64,000 nucleotides of DNA from assembly GCA_018350325.1 (NCBI GenBank), contig JAEVLN010000021.1, positions 930,001 to 994,000 on the forward strand, read 5' to 3'. Made by a program: the position numbers and the translations under genes. Within the stretch, counting starts at the first letter, position 1. The number at the start of each line of letters is the position of its first letter. Of the stretch, positions 1 through 9,769 are shown in pieces. The notes beneath the pieces are model-generated. The model saw nothing but the letters and a program-made list of their open reading frames with translations, did not search any database and was not told where the DNA came from. This DNA comes from Globodera rostochiensis (Eukaryota > Nematoda > Chromadorea > Rhabditida > Heteroderidae).

Positions 1-45
1 GGGCCGGCTGGGGGTCAGCTGGGGGTTCGAATCCCGACTGTGTAA
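1..45 (+). repeat. tRNA-like fragment with B box (SINE 3' part)
   Basis: GGTTCGAATCCC at 24-35 is a good match to the RNA polymerase III B box (T-arm). The A-box half would lie before the window, so a real tRNA 3' end and a tRNA-derived SINE cannot be told apart. It is followed directly by a T-run. Confidence 0.45.
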
Positions 46-685
46 AGGATTTTTTTTGCCTTTCTATGAACATGAATAATTCTGAAAAAAATTTTAAAAA
101 ATTCTAAAAAATATTTCCGAATTTTTAAAAATATTTTTGTTGCCTTTTTTGAGCTTTTTCAAAAATCCTCTTTTTTGACTCGGGGAATTCGTTGTTTGAT
201 TAGAAAATTCATAACTTTTTTTAAAGAAAAGCAATCACAACAAACTTGGTGTCATAAAATGTAGAAAATTCAGCAGAATTTTTATGGCAATGAAATATTT
301 TAAAAATTTGAAAAGCACAAAAGTTATTGCTAATTTTAGGTAAAAAATGTATTTTACACTAAACAATTCATAACAATTTTTTGAATTGAGATTTTTGAAA
401 ATACTTAAGTTAGAAAAATAGCTAATTTTTTTCTCTACAGATAATTATTTTAGTTCATAATTTTATTTTCAACTCCAACTGAGTTATGGTCGAAAATGTG
501 GTTCGCTAATTTCGGACCAAAGGGGGACCCCTTTTGGAATTGCATCATGCAAACTTTTTGTAATATCTGAAGAGATGGCTTTACAGAACATTCCCAATAA
601 TGAATCTAACATCAAATCTGTAGATTATTCACACTTAGCTTCCGTTTAAACAGAGATAGCGTGAATGTTTTTGCTAATTTTGCAG
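46..685. other. AT-rich non-coding stretch
   Basis: I see no convincing gene. A slightly GC-richer piece near 480-600 has no long open frame. The rest is A/T runs. Confidence 0.6.
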
Positions 686-1013
686 TCTAAAAAGTTCTCG
701 AGGGCCGAGAGGGGAAGAAAAGCGGGGAAAAAGCGAGAAGGGAGGGGCGCGGGGAAGAGGCGAGTGGGGAGGGGCGAGGGGGAAAGAGAAGCGGGTAAGG
801 AGCGCGAAGGGAGGGCCGAGAGGGGAAGAGAAGCGGGGAAAGAGCGAGAAGGGAGGGGCGCGGGGGAGAGGCGAGTGGGGAGGCGCGAGGGGGAAAGAGA
901 AGCGGGTAAGGAGGAGAAGGGAGGGGCGCAAGGGGAAGAGGCGCGGGGAAGGAGCGAGAAGGGAGGGGCGCGCGGGAAGGGGCGCGGGGAGAGAGGAGGG
1001 AGAAAGGTAAAAA
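686..1013. repeat. Polypurine GC-rich minisatellite, block 1
   Basis: Almost pure A/G on the plus strand, built from GAGAAGGGAGGGGCGCGGGG-like pieces. A unit of about 111 bp can be followed: CCGAGAGGGGAAG recurs at 705 and 816 with the following sequence nearly conserved. Open frames of 100-136 codons on both strands come only from this low-complexity composition (S/P/L-rich or R/G/E-rich) and are not genes. Such purine tracts can form triplex structures; that is inference. Confidence 0.8.
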
Positions 1014-1117
1014 GTACAAACATCTGAAAGTAAGGTAGGATGCACTTTCTATGCAAAAATCGGACCTTTTTTTGGAGAAAAGTATGTCATTAATTGCCCT
1101 TTAATCTGAGAAATGTC

Positions 1118-1222
1118 TGACGAGGGGCGCGGGGGAGGGGCGCGAGTGGAAAAGGAGCGGGGAAGGAGCGAGAAGGGAGGGGCGCGGGGGAAGGGGCGCG
1201 GGGAGAGAGGAGGGGGAAAGGT
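1118..1222. repeat. Polypurine minisatellite, block 2
   Basis: Same GGGGCGCGGG/GAGCGAGAAGGGAGG vocabulary as the block at 686-1013, separated from it by about 100 bp of unrelated AT-rich sequence. Probably one array interrupted by an insertion or by decay. Confidence 0.75.
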
Positions 1223-1360
1223 CTGAAAAGAGTGAAATAAAGCAGCAATGTTAAAGTTGCACATAAAGTGGTATAGAAAGTTGTAAATAGGAGAGGAAAG
1301 TTGCAAGCCAATATGTGGCCAACAAAAACCCCCGAAGAAAACTGCTGGCACCGGTGTTCA

Positions 1361-1400
1361 AAACGGCTATGCCGTTTAACGCAGACCCCGTAGGGGTCTG
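1361..1400. other. Pair of perfect short hairpins
   Basis: AAACGGC-TAT-GCCGTTT (1361-1377) is followed four bases later by CAGACCCC-GTA-GGGGTCTG (1382-1400). Both stems are perfect with 3-nt loops. Helitron 3' ends carry a short GC hairpin, so these may be relics of a mobile-element terminus, but no CTRR end is evident next to them. Confidence 0.5.
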
Positions 1401-1824
1401 GTTCTCTATATATGTAATTTCTACCCCCTTTTCACACATTTCCTCGAATAACTCTTAAACTAAGGGTCGGATCAAAAAATTGTTTTCACAAGACCCCCCA
1501 TAGTTTGGGGTTGCCGATATGGGGAACATTTAGAATCCAAGTTTGGGTTAGGCATTTTCGAGAAAATCCCGAAAAAGAGTCTAAAAATGGCCCAAATTTT
1601 TTGACCACCCCCCATTGTTTGGCTCCCAACTCGGCGGGGAGTACCCTAACTGTTGATGGAATGTTTTGGAGGGCACATCTACAGACCATGGGCTTTCCAA
1701 TGAGCTATAGATGGGCCGGATCAGACAAGTTTAAAGGGTAGATGTGCTGCGCACAAACTCTAAAAAATGTTCGAAAATGGGAAAAGGGTAGGGGTTGGTG
1801 AGGGAGGAATAAGGAGACTTTGTG
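1401..1824. other. Unrecognised moderately GC-rich sequence, probably repeat
   Basis: From about 1490 to 1740 base composition rises and both strands are open for 67-78 codons. Having both strands open, no flanking splice signals and no recognisable domain argues for decayed repeat DNA rather than a gene. Confidence 0.35.
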
Positions 1825-1897
1825 TTGACATGGTTGGTGTAGTGGTTAAGCACTTTGCGTGCAGTGGTGATTGTGTGGGATCAATTCCCGAGTGCCA
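1825..1897 (+). repeat. tRNA-derived SINE head (A and B boxes)
   Basis: An A-box-like TTGGTGTAGTGG starts at 1835. A B-box-like GGGATCAATTCCC lies at 1877-1889, about 30 bp further, and the unit is followed by an A/T-rich tail. An anticodon-like stem GCA/TGC encloses a 7-nt loop. The acceptor stem does not pair well, so this is a tRNA-derived repeat or pseudo-tRNA rather than a working tRNA gene. Confidence 0.5.
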
Positions 1898-2158
1898 AAA
1901 TTATTTTTTTAATTAATAATATTGAATTAAAATATTTGAAAGTCAAGTTTTTTATTTAAAATTTTTTAATAAAAGAATCAAAATGTTTTTAGGTAGAATT
2001 TTTTATTAACAAAACTTTTAACAAAGAACATGGAAGGGGAGGTGGAAGGAAGAGATGAACGGAATGGGGAGGGTGGAGGAGGGAAGGGCGGAAACGTTGC
2101 AAATAAATTTTTTTGTTGTAATATTTGAAATTTACCCCTTGCTGTGAACAGGTGGTTC
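1898..2158. other. AT-rich spacer before Helitron
   Basis: No gene seen. A purine-rich piece (2030-2095) gives a spurious small minus-strand frame. Confidence 0.5.
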
Positions 2159-2294
2159 ATTAAATCCCAAATAAGTAGGGGAAAAAAGTAACAGAGTTAA
2201 TGCAGAGTTTTGGAGAAACAAGGGTGGAGAAAAGCACAGAGCTTTAGGGTAATAGGGAGAGATTTTAGTAGAGATCCATTCAGAGATTTAATGT
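2159..2294 (+). repeat. Left inverted repeat of Helitron
   Basis: It aligns with the reverse complement of 9447-9573 over its whole length, with small gaps near the outer end. The best-conserved part is the inner 60 bp, including TTTAGGGTAATAGGGAGAG. Confidence 0.8.
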
Positions 2295-2349
2295 TAGGTT
2301 CTGAGTTTTCGAGAAACGATCGAAAAAGTATCGAACTCTGAGAGCGAGC

Positions 2350-2367
2350 GGGGGGGGGGGGGGGGGG
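2350..2367 (+). repeat. G18 homopolymer
   Basis: Eighteen consecutive G inside the transposon, between the left inverted repeat and the gene. Its length is likely to be unreliable in any assembly. Confidence 0.9.
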
Positions 2368-2789
2368 TGGGAAGAAATTCTACGGAAAACATGCGAAAAA
2401 ATGAGAGAGAGCGTGAGGGAGAAGAGAAAACAAAGGAAAAATAGATAGTACACAGATTGTTACATTCTCTTCCCTGTTTTGCACCATTGCAATCATTTGT
2501 TTATTAAATGTGATAAAGGATGGTTTAACATTGTTTTTTGTACTTTGTGCTGTGTATTTGTTATTCTTCAGCACAATCAATCAATTCTTATCTTATGCAA
2601 AAATTTGCTTTAACGTTTATTTTTTCCCAATTGTGTTGTTTCAATTTATTCAACAACAAATATAATTCAGCTGATTTAACCTTTTTTCTCTTTTTCGTCT
2701 TTGTGTACCCTTTTCCATTGGTTCGCCAAATTTTTTTACTAATACCGAACTGATTAAACGTTTATAATTCAGCAAGAATTTTCTTCAAA

Positions 2790-5700
2790 ATGCCTTCAGC
2801 AACACGCAAACGAAATATTTCTCATCGTCTGCGTATGCAACAAAACCGAAGTTGTGTAGAAGACTTAGCCGAAGCAGGGGCGTCGACTTCAGAAGCCGCG
2901 AATACTTCCAAAAAGTCATTCGATCAGGAGCTAGCTGAAAGTGAGCAGGGGTCGGAAAAAGTGTTTTTTCCCGATAAAAAAAAGCAACATCGAACAACAC
3001 CATTGTTTGCCGACAACGCTGGCAGGGGCGGATGTAACCCACGAAAAATTAAAGTTTATAACCTTTAATGCCTATTAATATTTTTTTACACATTTACAGT
3101 TGCGTGCTAAGCACATTCAAGAAATTGAGGCTCATCTTAACAAATTGCTGTCTGACTACTCTGCCCGTTCTTGGCCTCACAAAGGATCCGGTGGTATTGT
3201 GATTGTTTAAATTTTTTAATATTGATTATTGTTTTAGCTAAGAGATCGTGGACACGTTGCTGCAGGGGCAATTGTGATTGTTCTTCTTTTGCGCAATGTC
3301 AGCAAAATGCACAAGCTTTTATTTCTGCAAAGAAATATGCTCAAGAATTTCCTGCAGTGCACATGAAGCCAAGGAAATTGACCAAACTTACCGCTCAGTG
3401 CCATCGCAAACACAATTGTGCATCGGGAGAGACCTTTCATCGGGCAAGTTTTGAACATTTTTATTTCAAGGACATTGATTAAGGTTGACTATTACGACAG
3501 CGGACAGTTTGGCGATGCTACTTGTGAACATTGTGACGCACTTTTACTCCATGCGGAACGTGACGCAATAAAAAAGCAGGGGCGTGTCTCTCCATGTTGT
3601 TCAAATGGCGAATGTCATACCGAAGAAATGGCTGCCGCTTATACAGAACTTCAAAGCCCACCAACGATTCTTACGGAGCTGGCAGGGGCGTCCGATTTGC
3701 GAGCACGAGAACAATTCTTGGACAACACATTGCCATTAAACAACACGTTCGCGTTTGCTTCCGTGCACAGTGAAAAAGCTCCAGAGGATCAAATTGCTGG
3801 CCGAAAGGACACCGTCAAATATAATGGTCCGTTCTGTTCATATTGTTTTTTTACATTCATTCTTTTAGGACAATTTTCATTCCAGTTCAGCGACTTGGTC
3901 GCGCCGCAGGGGCGTCGTCCAACATTTGCTCAAGTCTATACCCTGATGCCTGAGGATGCACTCCGCCTACGTTCCGAAAATATCGCCGATGTGCTTGCAT
4001 TACCAATTAGACAAGCAATAATGGAAAAACTCGAGCAATTAATGCGCGAGAACCCGTACGGGCGTACTTTTATGACGGCAGGGGCAAAAATATCGGAAGC
4101 AATGGAGCGGAATGAGGGAGAAATTCCCCGATTTCAAGTGTGTTTTTTTTGTTGCACTTTTTATTTTTTATTTTTTACAGATTGTTTTGCTGACCGACCG
4201 CGCTCTTAATACTGAGGCAATCCGAAGCAGGGGCGAGTGCACAGTTATTGAAAAGACGGAAGCCCCGTCTGCTCAACAAATAGCGGTTATTTGGGTACAA
4301 GAAGACGGGTTGGCCCCAGGAGTGCATGGTCAATATAATTATTTCATCCAATACATCTTTTATTGCTACAGGTTTTTGGGTTTGCGACAAAGCTGGAAAG
4401 ATGAGGCTATTGAAAAGCGGTATGCCACAACTAGACCCATGTTGCTTCCCTCTACTACATCCAAGAGGAACCGCCGGCTGGCAATGGTTTTTGAAGAAGA
4501 AATGCAAGCAGGGGCGCGATGTACGAAGCTTGACATGTCTAGACGAAAATGCTAACGATGACTGCTATACCTTCGGTCCGACAACATCAACGCATCGCGA
4601 TACAGAGCCGCCTGTTCGTAACGAAGACTTTCCTGAAATAGAAGCCGCCTTTGTTGAAGCTGTTCCTGATGCTAATGAGCAGGGGCAAGAGGCGCTGGAT
4701 GATAATGTAGGCTTATTCTTTTATTTCTTTACAGTTTTTATGCCCTTTAGCATGTAATGCCAAGCATTGACTCGGTTGTTTCTGAAGAGTTCTGGCAACG
4801 GCCCACTCATGCGTTGGGCATAAAGAAACCTGGCCCTGAAGTGAACATTTCGGAACGGCAATTCTACCGCTATCGTTTGGCAATGCGCGAGCCCTGCAGG
4901 GGCGCATTCCACTGGCTGTGGTACGCTCGTCGCCTCGCCGAATATTTTGTCATTGCGCTTCTGAATCGTATTGAGCGAAACGAAATGGAACACGTTAAGG
5001 CGCAACAGTCAAAGAAGGATTACCGGCAAATACTTGCACGTGATTATGTGCAGGCGCTTGAGCAGGGGCTACAACGTCAGGAGCCCAATGCCCGACTTGG
5101 CAGCATTTTTTTAATGCCGCAGACTTTTGCTGGCTCGAGGCAATACTATCAGCAAAAGTATGCTGACCTTATGACTATGGTTCGGCGCCTCGGAAATCCA
5201 ACTTGGTCTATTAATTACTTTAGGTTAATATCATTTAGTCATTTTCAGGTTTGTAACCTTCTCCGGAAATCCTTCATGGCCAGAACTCAAAGAAGCACTG
5301 CAGGGGCGCCAACAGTATACCCATCGAGCTGACATCGTTTGCCGAATTTTTATGGACAAAGCGACTGAATTTATAAAGGACCTAACAGAGCGGAACGTTT
5401 TGGGAAAAGTGGCTGGGTGGTGCTATAGTGTTGAGCATCAGAAACGAGGTGCCCTACTCATCATAATACAGATTATAATATTCACAAAATGTTAAGGCAT
5501 GCCACACATACACATCCTTCTTATTCTGGACAAGCAGGGGCGCATTACCTCGCCTAACGTTGTTGACGATTTTGTAAGCGCCAGAATTCCTCCTTTACCA
5601 CAAATGGATGATTTGACACCTGAGGCGAATCAACAGCGGCGGCTCTGGCACTATGTCACTACAATGATGTTGCACGATTGTAATTCAGCATGCACGGACT

Positions 5701-8700
5701 TCGACGAGCAAGGGCGCCCGCAATGCAAAAAACATTTTCCCAAACCGTATTCTGATCATACTGAACTTTCTGGTGATTTTCCCCTATTTTTTCTAACATA
5801 CTATATTTTTGCAATTTAAGAAGTACGCTATACAAATTATGTTCGTTTGCCTGCTGACACTTTTGATGCTGAGCTCCGTGCAGGGGCGCACGTGGAAAAC
5901 CAACAGTTAGGGCCTGGAGATCATGTACTCCCTGAAAACGACCCAGAAAGAGATTGGAACGAAGTCCGTTACCAACGTAAACGTTGCGCAATACCACCAT
6001 GTGTTACTTCACAAAAAACCTATGTGCATAACTCTTTTATTTTAATAAATAGTTTTTTTTTCAGGAGCACTGTGGCCTTTCATATATGAAGAAAAGCAGG
6101 GGCGGCCAAGCCGCTGCGTTGTTGGATGACAGCCGTGTGATCCCATACAATGCCTTCCTTCTTCTCAAATATGGCTGCCATATCAACATTGAGTACGTCT
6201 TCGGGCAAAAGGCCTGCAAATATATCTTCAAATATTTGCTTAAAGGTTTGCAAAATATTTTTAAACGCGCTTATCTTTTTGCTTTTAGGTTTCGAGAAGG
6301 CGTATGTCCGTGTTCTGCAGCCGCGCAGGGGCGAGAGGAGTCAGCCCGAAACTGTCTGCGATTACGACGAAATTGCAGCGACCTTCAAAGTTCGATATAT
6401 GACGTCTATGGAAGCGTACCTTCGTCTGCATTCCTATCGAATTGTGCGCTTATCACACCAAATCTACCCTTTGTCACTCCATGACGAACTTGGTCAAATG
6501 CTTGTCATTGAAGAGGGCCATGCTGAGCAGGGGCGCCGCAACCTGCAGCTTCATACGAGATTGACCGCATTTTTTGACTTATGCTCCAATGACCCAGATG
6601 TATCCGAACTGACTTATGATCGCGTGCCGTATCGCTATTAGTGAGTCCATTTTTCACTTTTTTATTCAATTGTCCTTTAAGCTGGAATCAAAAACACCGC
6701 AAATGGATTAAGCGCAAAAGACCTTTAGTAGAAGAAGTAGCAGGGGCGCGCATGTTCGTCCGAGTTTACACTGTTTCCCCTAAACACTGCGAACTATTTG
6801 CCATACGGTATGGAATCCTATAATTTATTACGTCAAACATTTTTTTAAGCGCTCTTCTTTTGCATCGACCGGGCCCTAAAAGCTTCAAAGACCTTCGCAC
6901 TATTGATGGTCAATGCTATGCAAACTTTACCGAAGCAGCAATACAATTGAACCTCCTTGAGAATGATATTATTTTCGCAGGGGCCATGAGAGATGCCTGC
7001 ATCGACAATATGAATCTCAACAAACTCCAACACTTTTTTGCTATGTTGATCGCTCACGGCAGACCATCGGACCCACAAAAACTATTCAACACTTTTCTTG
7101 ACCAAATGCGTCCTCACAGAGCTGGCGTTGATCCAGACATTCCCTCTCAGTCGTTAGAACGCCGCAGGGGCGAAGTCATGCGCAATCTTGAGTACTACTT
7201 AACATGCATGTCAACCTCATGCGGGTTAGTAATATATTGTTTGTACTTAGTAAAAAACTACTTTTAGTGAGGTTGGACTCTGTGGATTGCCATCAGACTA
7301 CAGCTTTGGCTACCAAGGCGCTATCCTGGAAGAGACGCGTCTAGAAAACGATTTCTATGGCGATCATGCCCAACGATTGACCCCTCAGAAATTGGTTGAG
7401 AAGCATGTGAAGAAATTAAATGTTGATCAACGTAAAGCGTTCGCTTGCATCACAGAAGCCGTCAACGGCAGGGGCAATAAGCGTTGTTTTTTTGTTGAAG
7501 GCTCGGGCGGATGTGGTATTTTCGACTTTTTGCACCCCCCCCCCCATGTTTTAATGTTAAGGTAAAACGTTTTTGTACAACACGCTGATCCGGTGGTGTC
7601 TCGCGGGGAAACCTCAGATCAACTCCGAGCCTGAGTTGCCGAGACAAGCGGTAATAAATAGCAGCTTTTTTTTACAATTTTTGACTCCATGAAACCTAAT
7701 TTTAAGATTACTAGCATTATTTTCTTACCATTTTTAGCCGACGCAATTGAATACTGGCTCTGTGCTAGCATCTGCAAGCACTGGCATTGCCGCCCTTTTG
7801 CTAATCGGCGGCGCAACTGCCCATCGTCTTTTTTCTGTGCCTAATGATGTCTGCGATGATACACCTCCACGCTTAGCTTTCGAGTCTGCAGGGGCAAAAA
7901 AATTGCGTTCTGCCGAACTTTTCATCATTGATGTAGGCAATGTTTACCTTATATGTCACCACTTCTTTTTTAGGAGATTAGCATGTTGAGCAATAAAGTT
8001 TTACGCTACATTGATCGCCTACTTCGAGATGTTTGTGCTACCAATAAACCTTTTGGCGGCAAACCTATCGTACTGGGTGGTGACTGGAAACAACTGGCAC
8101 CAGTTGTGGAGCAGGGGACGCGTGATGACCAGCTTCAGGAGAGCATTAAAATGGACAAATTATTCAAGGACAATTTTGAACAACTTCAGTGCGTTTTGAA
8201 AATCTATTTGTGTCGCAAGTTTTATTTTTAGTTTGTCCATAAACATGCGAACTGCGCTGGACCAGCGTGCTCTTTGCGAGTGGCTTCACATTATCGGCAA
8301 TGGCCTCCATCAAGCAGGGGCAAATCGTCAGCAGGGCCGGCATCCTCTAAAGTTGCATATACCATCTGAATTGCTCGTCGACACTCTTGAAGAAATAATC
8401 GACTTCTGTTTTCCAGCAGCTTTATTCAATGATCCCATTCGGCACGCTGAACTTATCAAAGACAGCGTCATATTATCACCAACTAATGCCGATTTACAAG
8501 CTATCAATGAAAAAGCCATGGAGCGCATTGCAGGGGCTCCAATGATTTACCTGTCAATTGATTCTCCATTGGATGGACAGGAAGAACTTGGGACTTTTCG
8601 CGCAGACTTCAATATCGAGGCTATTCACAATGAAATGCCGTCGGGGATGCCGCCTCACAAGCTCATTTTGAAGGTGTTTGAATTGTTTTACATACATTAA

Positions 8701-9269
8701 TTCTTATGCAATAGACCGGAGCCTCTGTGATGCTCATTCGCAATCTTGATGTTTCCTGTGGACTATGCAATGGCACGCGGATGCAGCTCAGGCGCATGAC
8801 AGAGGAAAATCTGTTCTGCAAACTCTTGACCGGCCCTCGGGAAGGACAGGAGTACATCATACCACGCGTGAAATTTGAATACGGGCAGGGGCGTCATCAC
8901 CGTGGCATTCGTTTCCGTCGCATTCAGTTTCCTGTCCGTCCATGCTTTGCTATGACAGTTAATAAGATATGTTTGAACTTTGTTCATTCATCTATATATT
9001 TTAATCTATTTTAGGCGCAAGGGCAAACTCTGCAAAGAATGGGCCTTGTACTCAATGGAAAGCAATGCTTTTCGCATGGACAAGTGTATGTTGCTATGTC
9101 CAGGGTGACAACAATGGCTGGCATTCGTGTTTTTTCACCACACACCTGCGTGGGCGATACTACCACTATTAACAACGTGATCATCCCTGAGTTACTTGAT
9201 CAATCTGCCGCTCTGCCAGAAGACCCTATTGCAGGGGCGCTTAACAGCCAAGATATTAACCAATCATAG
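2790..9269 (+). CDS. Helitron RepHel protein, 22 exons, 1,839 aa
   Basis: Rolling-circle replication initiator fused to a PIF1-type helicase, which mobilises the element. Hand-spliced exons: 2790-3053, 3100-3190, 3238-3443, 3484-3826, 3869-4137, 4181-4328, 4372-4706, 4751-5205, 5249-5448, 5497-5772, 5821-6023, 6065-6245, 6289-6640, 6682-6807, 6850-7224, 7268-7515, 7562-7650, 7738-7932, 7974-8188, 8232-8673, 8715-8966, 9015-9269. They total 5,520 nt with no internal stop. Seen: cysteine cluster (C201, C204, C225, C226, C231); HUH motif PHIHI near 773-777; Rep tyrosine motif YIFKYLLKG near 983-991; Walker A GSGGCGKT 1353-1360; Walker B IIDE 1450-1453; GGDWKQ 1487-1492; helicase motif VI VYVAMSRVT near 1779-1787. 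Introns are 40-48 nt, except one of 87 nt. Intron 3 is GC-AG (gcaagt donor) and intron 21 can only be read as AT-AG. The ATG at 2790 follows CAAA. No OTU or endonuclease domain is visible. The intact frame suggests a young or recently active copy. Confidence 0.88.
2874..9238 (+). repeat. Dispersed exon-only GCAGGGGC motif array
   Basis: Exact GCAGGGGC starts at 2874, 3022, 3262, 3576, 3682, 3906, 4078, 4227, 4508, 4679, 4896, 5062, 5300, 5534, 5880, 6096, 6325, 6527, 6740, 6977, 7164, 7468, 7888, 8314, 8530, 8885 and 9231. Near copies lie at 2945 (ends T), 8111 (ends A), 5708 and 9017 (GCAAGGGC). All are on the coding strand and all are in exons of the RepHel gene. I noticed none elsewhere in the window and none in reverse complement. 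The codon frame varies: 10 read GCA-GGG (AGA), 9 CAG-GGG (QG) and 8 AGG-GGC (RG), so the constraint is on the nucleic acid rather than the protein. Eighteen copies extend to GCAGGGGCG. Confidence 0.9.
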
Positions 9270-9446
9270 TGCTTGTGCATTTTCTTTTCCGCGATAATAT
9301 TCGAATAATTTAATTTTTAAAGCTTGGTGTCTTTAAAGCAAGAAAGGCACATGCCAAACGTGTTGATGTGCACTCGAAAATATTTCAAACAATTTACTAA
9401 TTATATACCGTTTATCGGTTTTTTCTCGTCAACTGCCTGACACAAC

Positions 9447-9573
9447 ACATTAAATCTCTAAGTGGATCTCTACTAAAATCTCTCTCTATTACCCTAAACC
9501 TCTGTGCTATTCTTTCCCTAATTTCTCCCAAATCTCTGTATTCCTCTTTGTTAGATTTTTTCCCCCATTTAAT
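9447..9573 (-). repeat. Right inverted repeat of Helitron
   Basis: Reverse-complement partner of 2159-2294. TATTACCCTAAA and TGGATCTCTACTAAAA mirror the left copy. Confidence 0.8.
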
Positions 9574-9666
9574 TAGTCACTTAAAACCCTATAAGAGAAA
9601 TGTGAAAAGAGAAAAATGCCAAAAAGGAAGGCGTAAATGTCAAAAAGCCGACAAAGGGAAAATAAC

Positions 9667-9761
9667 CGCGCGAAGCGCGTCTAGGCTCAGTGTTGAAATC
9701 GCCTTGGCGATTTCAGTACAAAAAAAAATTTAAAAATACAGTGCCCGCCCACCGGGCACTG
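9667..9761. other. Three consecutive perfect hairpins
   Basis: CGCGC-GAA-GCGCG at 9667-9679 is followed at once by TCTAG. TGAAATCGCC-TT-GGCGATTTCA lies at 9694-9715 (10-bp stem), and CAGTGCCCG-CCCAC-CGGGCACTG at 9739-9761 (9-bp stem). A GC hairpin followed by CTAG resembles a Helitron 3' terminus (CTRR). The other two stems could be ends of related elements or transcription stop structures. Which, if any, belongs to the upstream transposon is not settled. Confidence 0.55.
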
Positions 9762-9769
9762 GTTTCAGT

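Larger units (their letters stand above)
2159..9573 (+). mobile_element. Helitron/Helentron-type rolling-circle transposon
   Basis: A single RepHel gene (2790-9269) is enclosed by two inverted copies of a sequence of about 130 bp: 2159-2294 and, in reverse complement, 9447-9573. The copies share the core TTTAGGGTAATAG and TTTTAGTAGAGATCCA. I see no target-site duplication outside them, as expected for rolling-circle elements. Subterminal inverted repeats are known from Helentrons and their non-autonomous derivatives; here they may be such subTIRs, with the true ends further out. Three hairpins, one followed by TCTAG, lie just beyond the right copy (9667-9761) and could mark a 3' end. The boundaries are therefore approximate, but the class is secure from the protein. 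Confidence 0.8.

Noticed and set aside
646..1351. Several 60-136 codon frames on both strands
   Set aside because: They are translations of a purine-rich minisatellite: low-complexity R/G/E or S/P/L protein in multiple frames, with no start context or splice sites.
1486..1741. Overlapping plus and minus frames as a gene
   Set aside because: Both strands are equally open, with no splice signals or domain; more consistent with decayed repeat DNA.
8967..9014. U12-type AT-AC intron
   Set aside because: The donor ATATGTTTG lacks the ATATCC consensus, the intron ends AG, and no branch-site consensus was seen.
2874..9238. Regularly spaced GCAGGGGC copies read as a CRISPR-like array
   Set aside because: The repeat is only 8 bp, the intervening sequence is coding sequence of one protein, and the genome is eukaryotic.
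2874..9238. Idea that the octamers are 8-bp insertions
   Set aside because: An 8-bp insertion would break the frame each time, yet the 1,839-codon frame is continuous and conserved blocks keep their usual spacing.
9548..9733. 61-codon frame next to the right inverted repeat
   Set aside because: K/R-rich chance frame spanning the transposon edge and hairpins.
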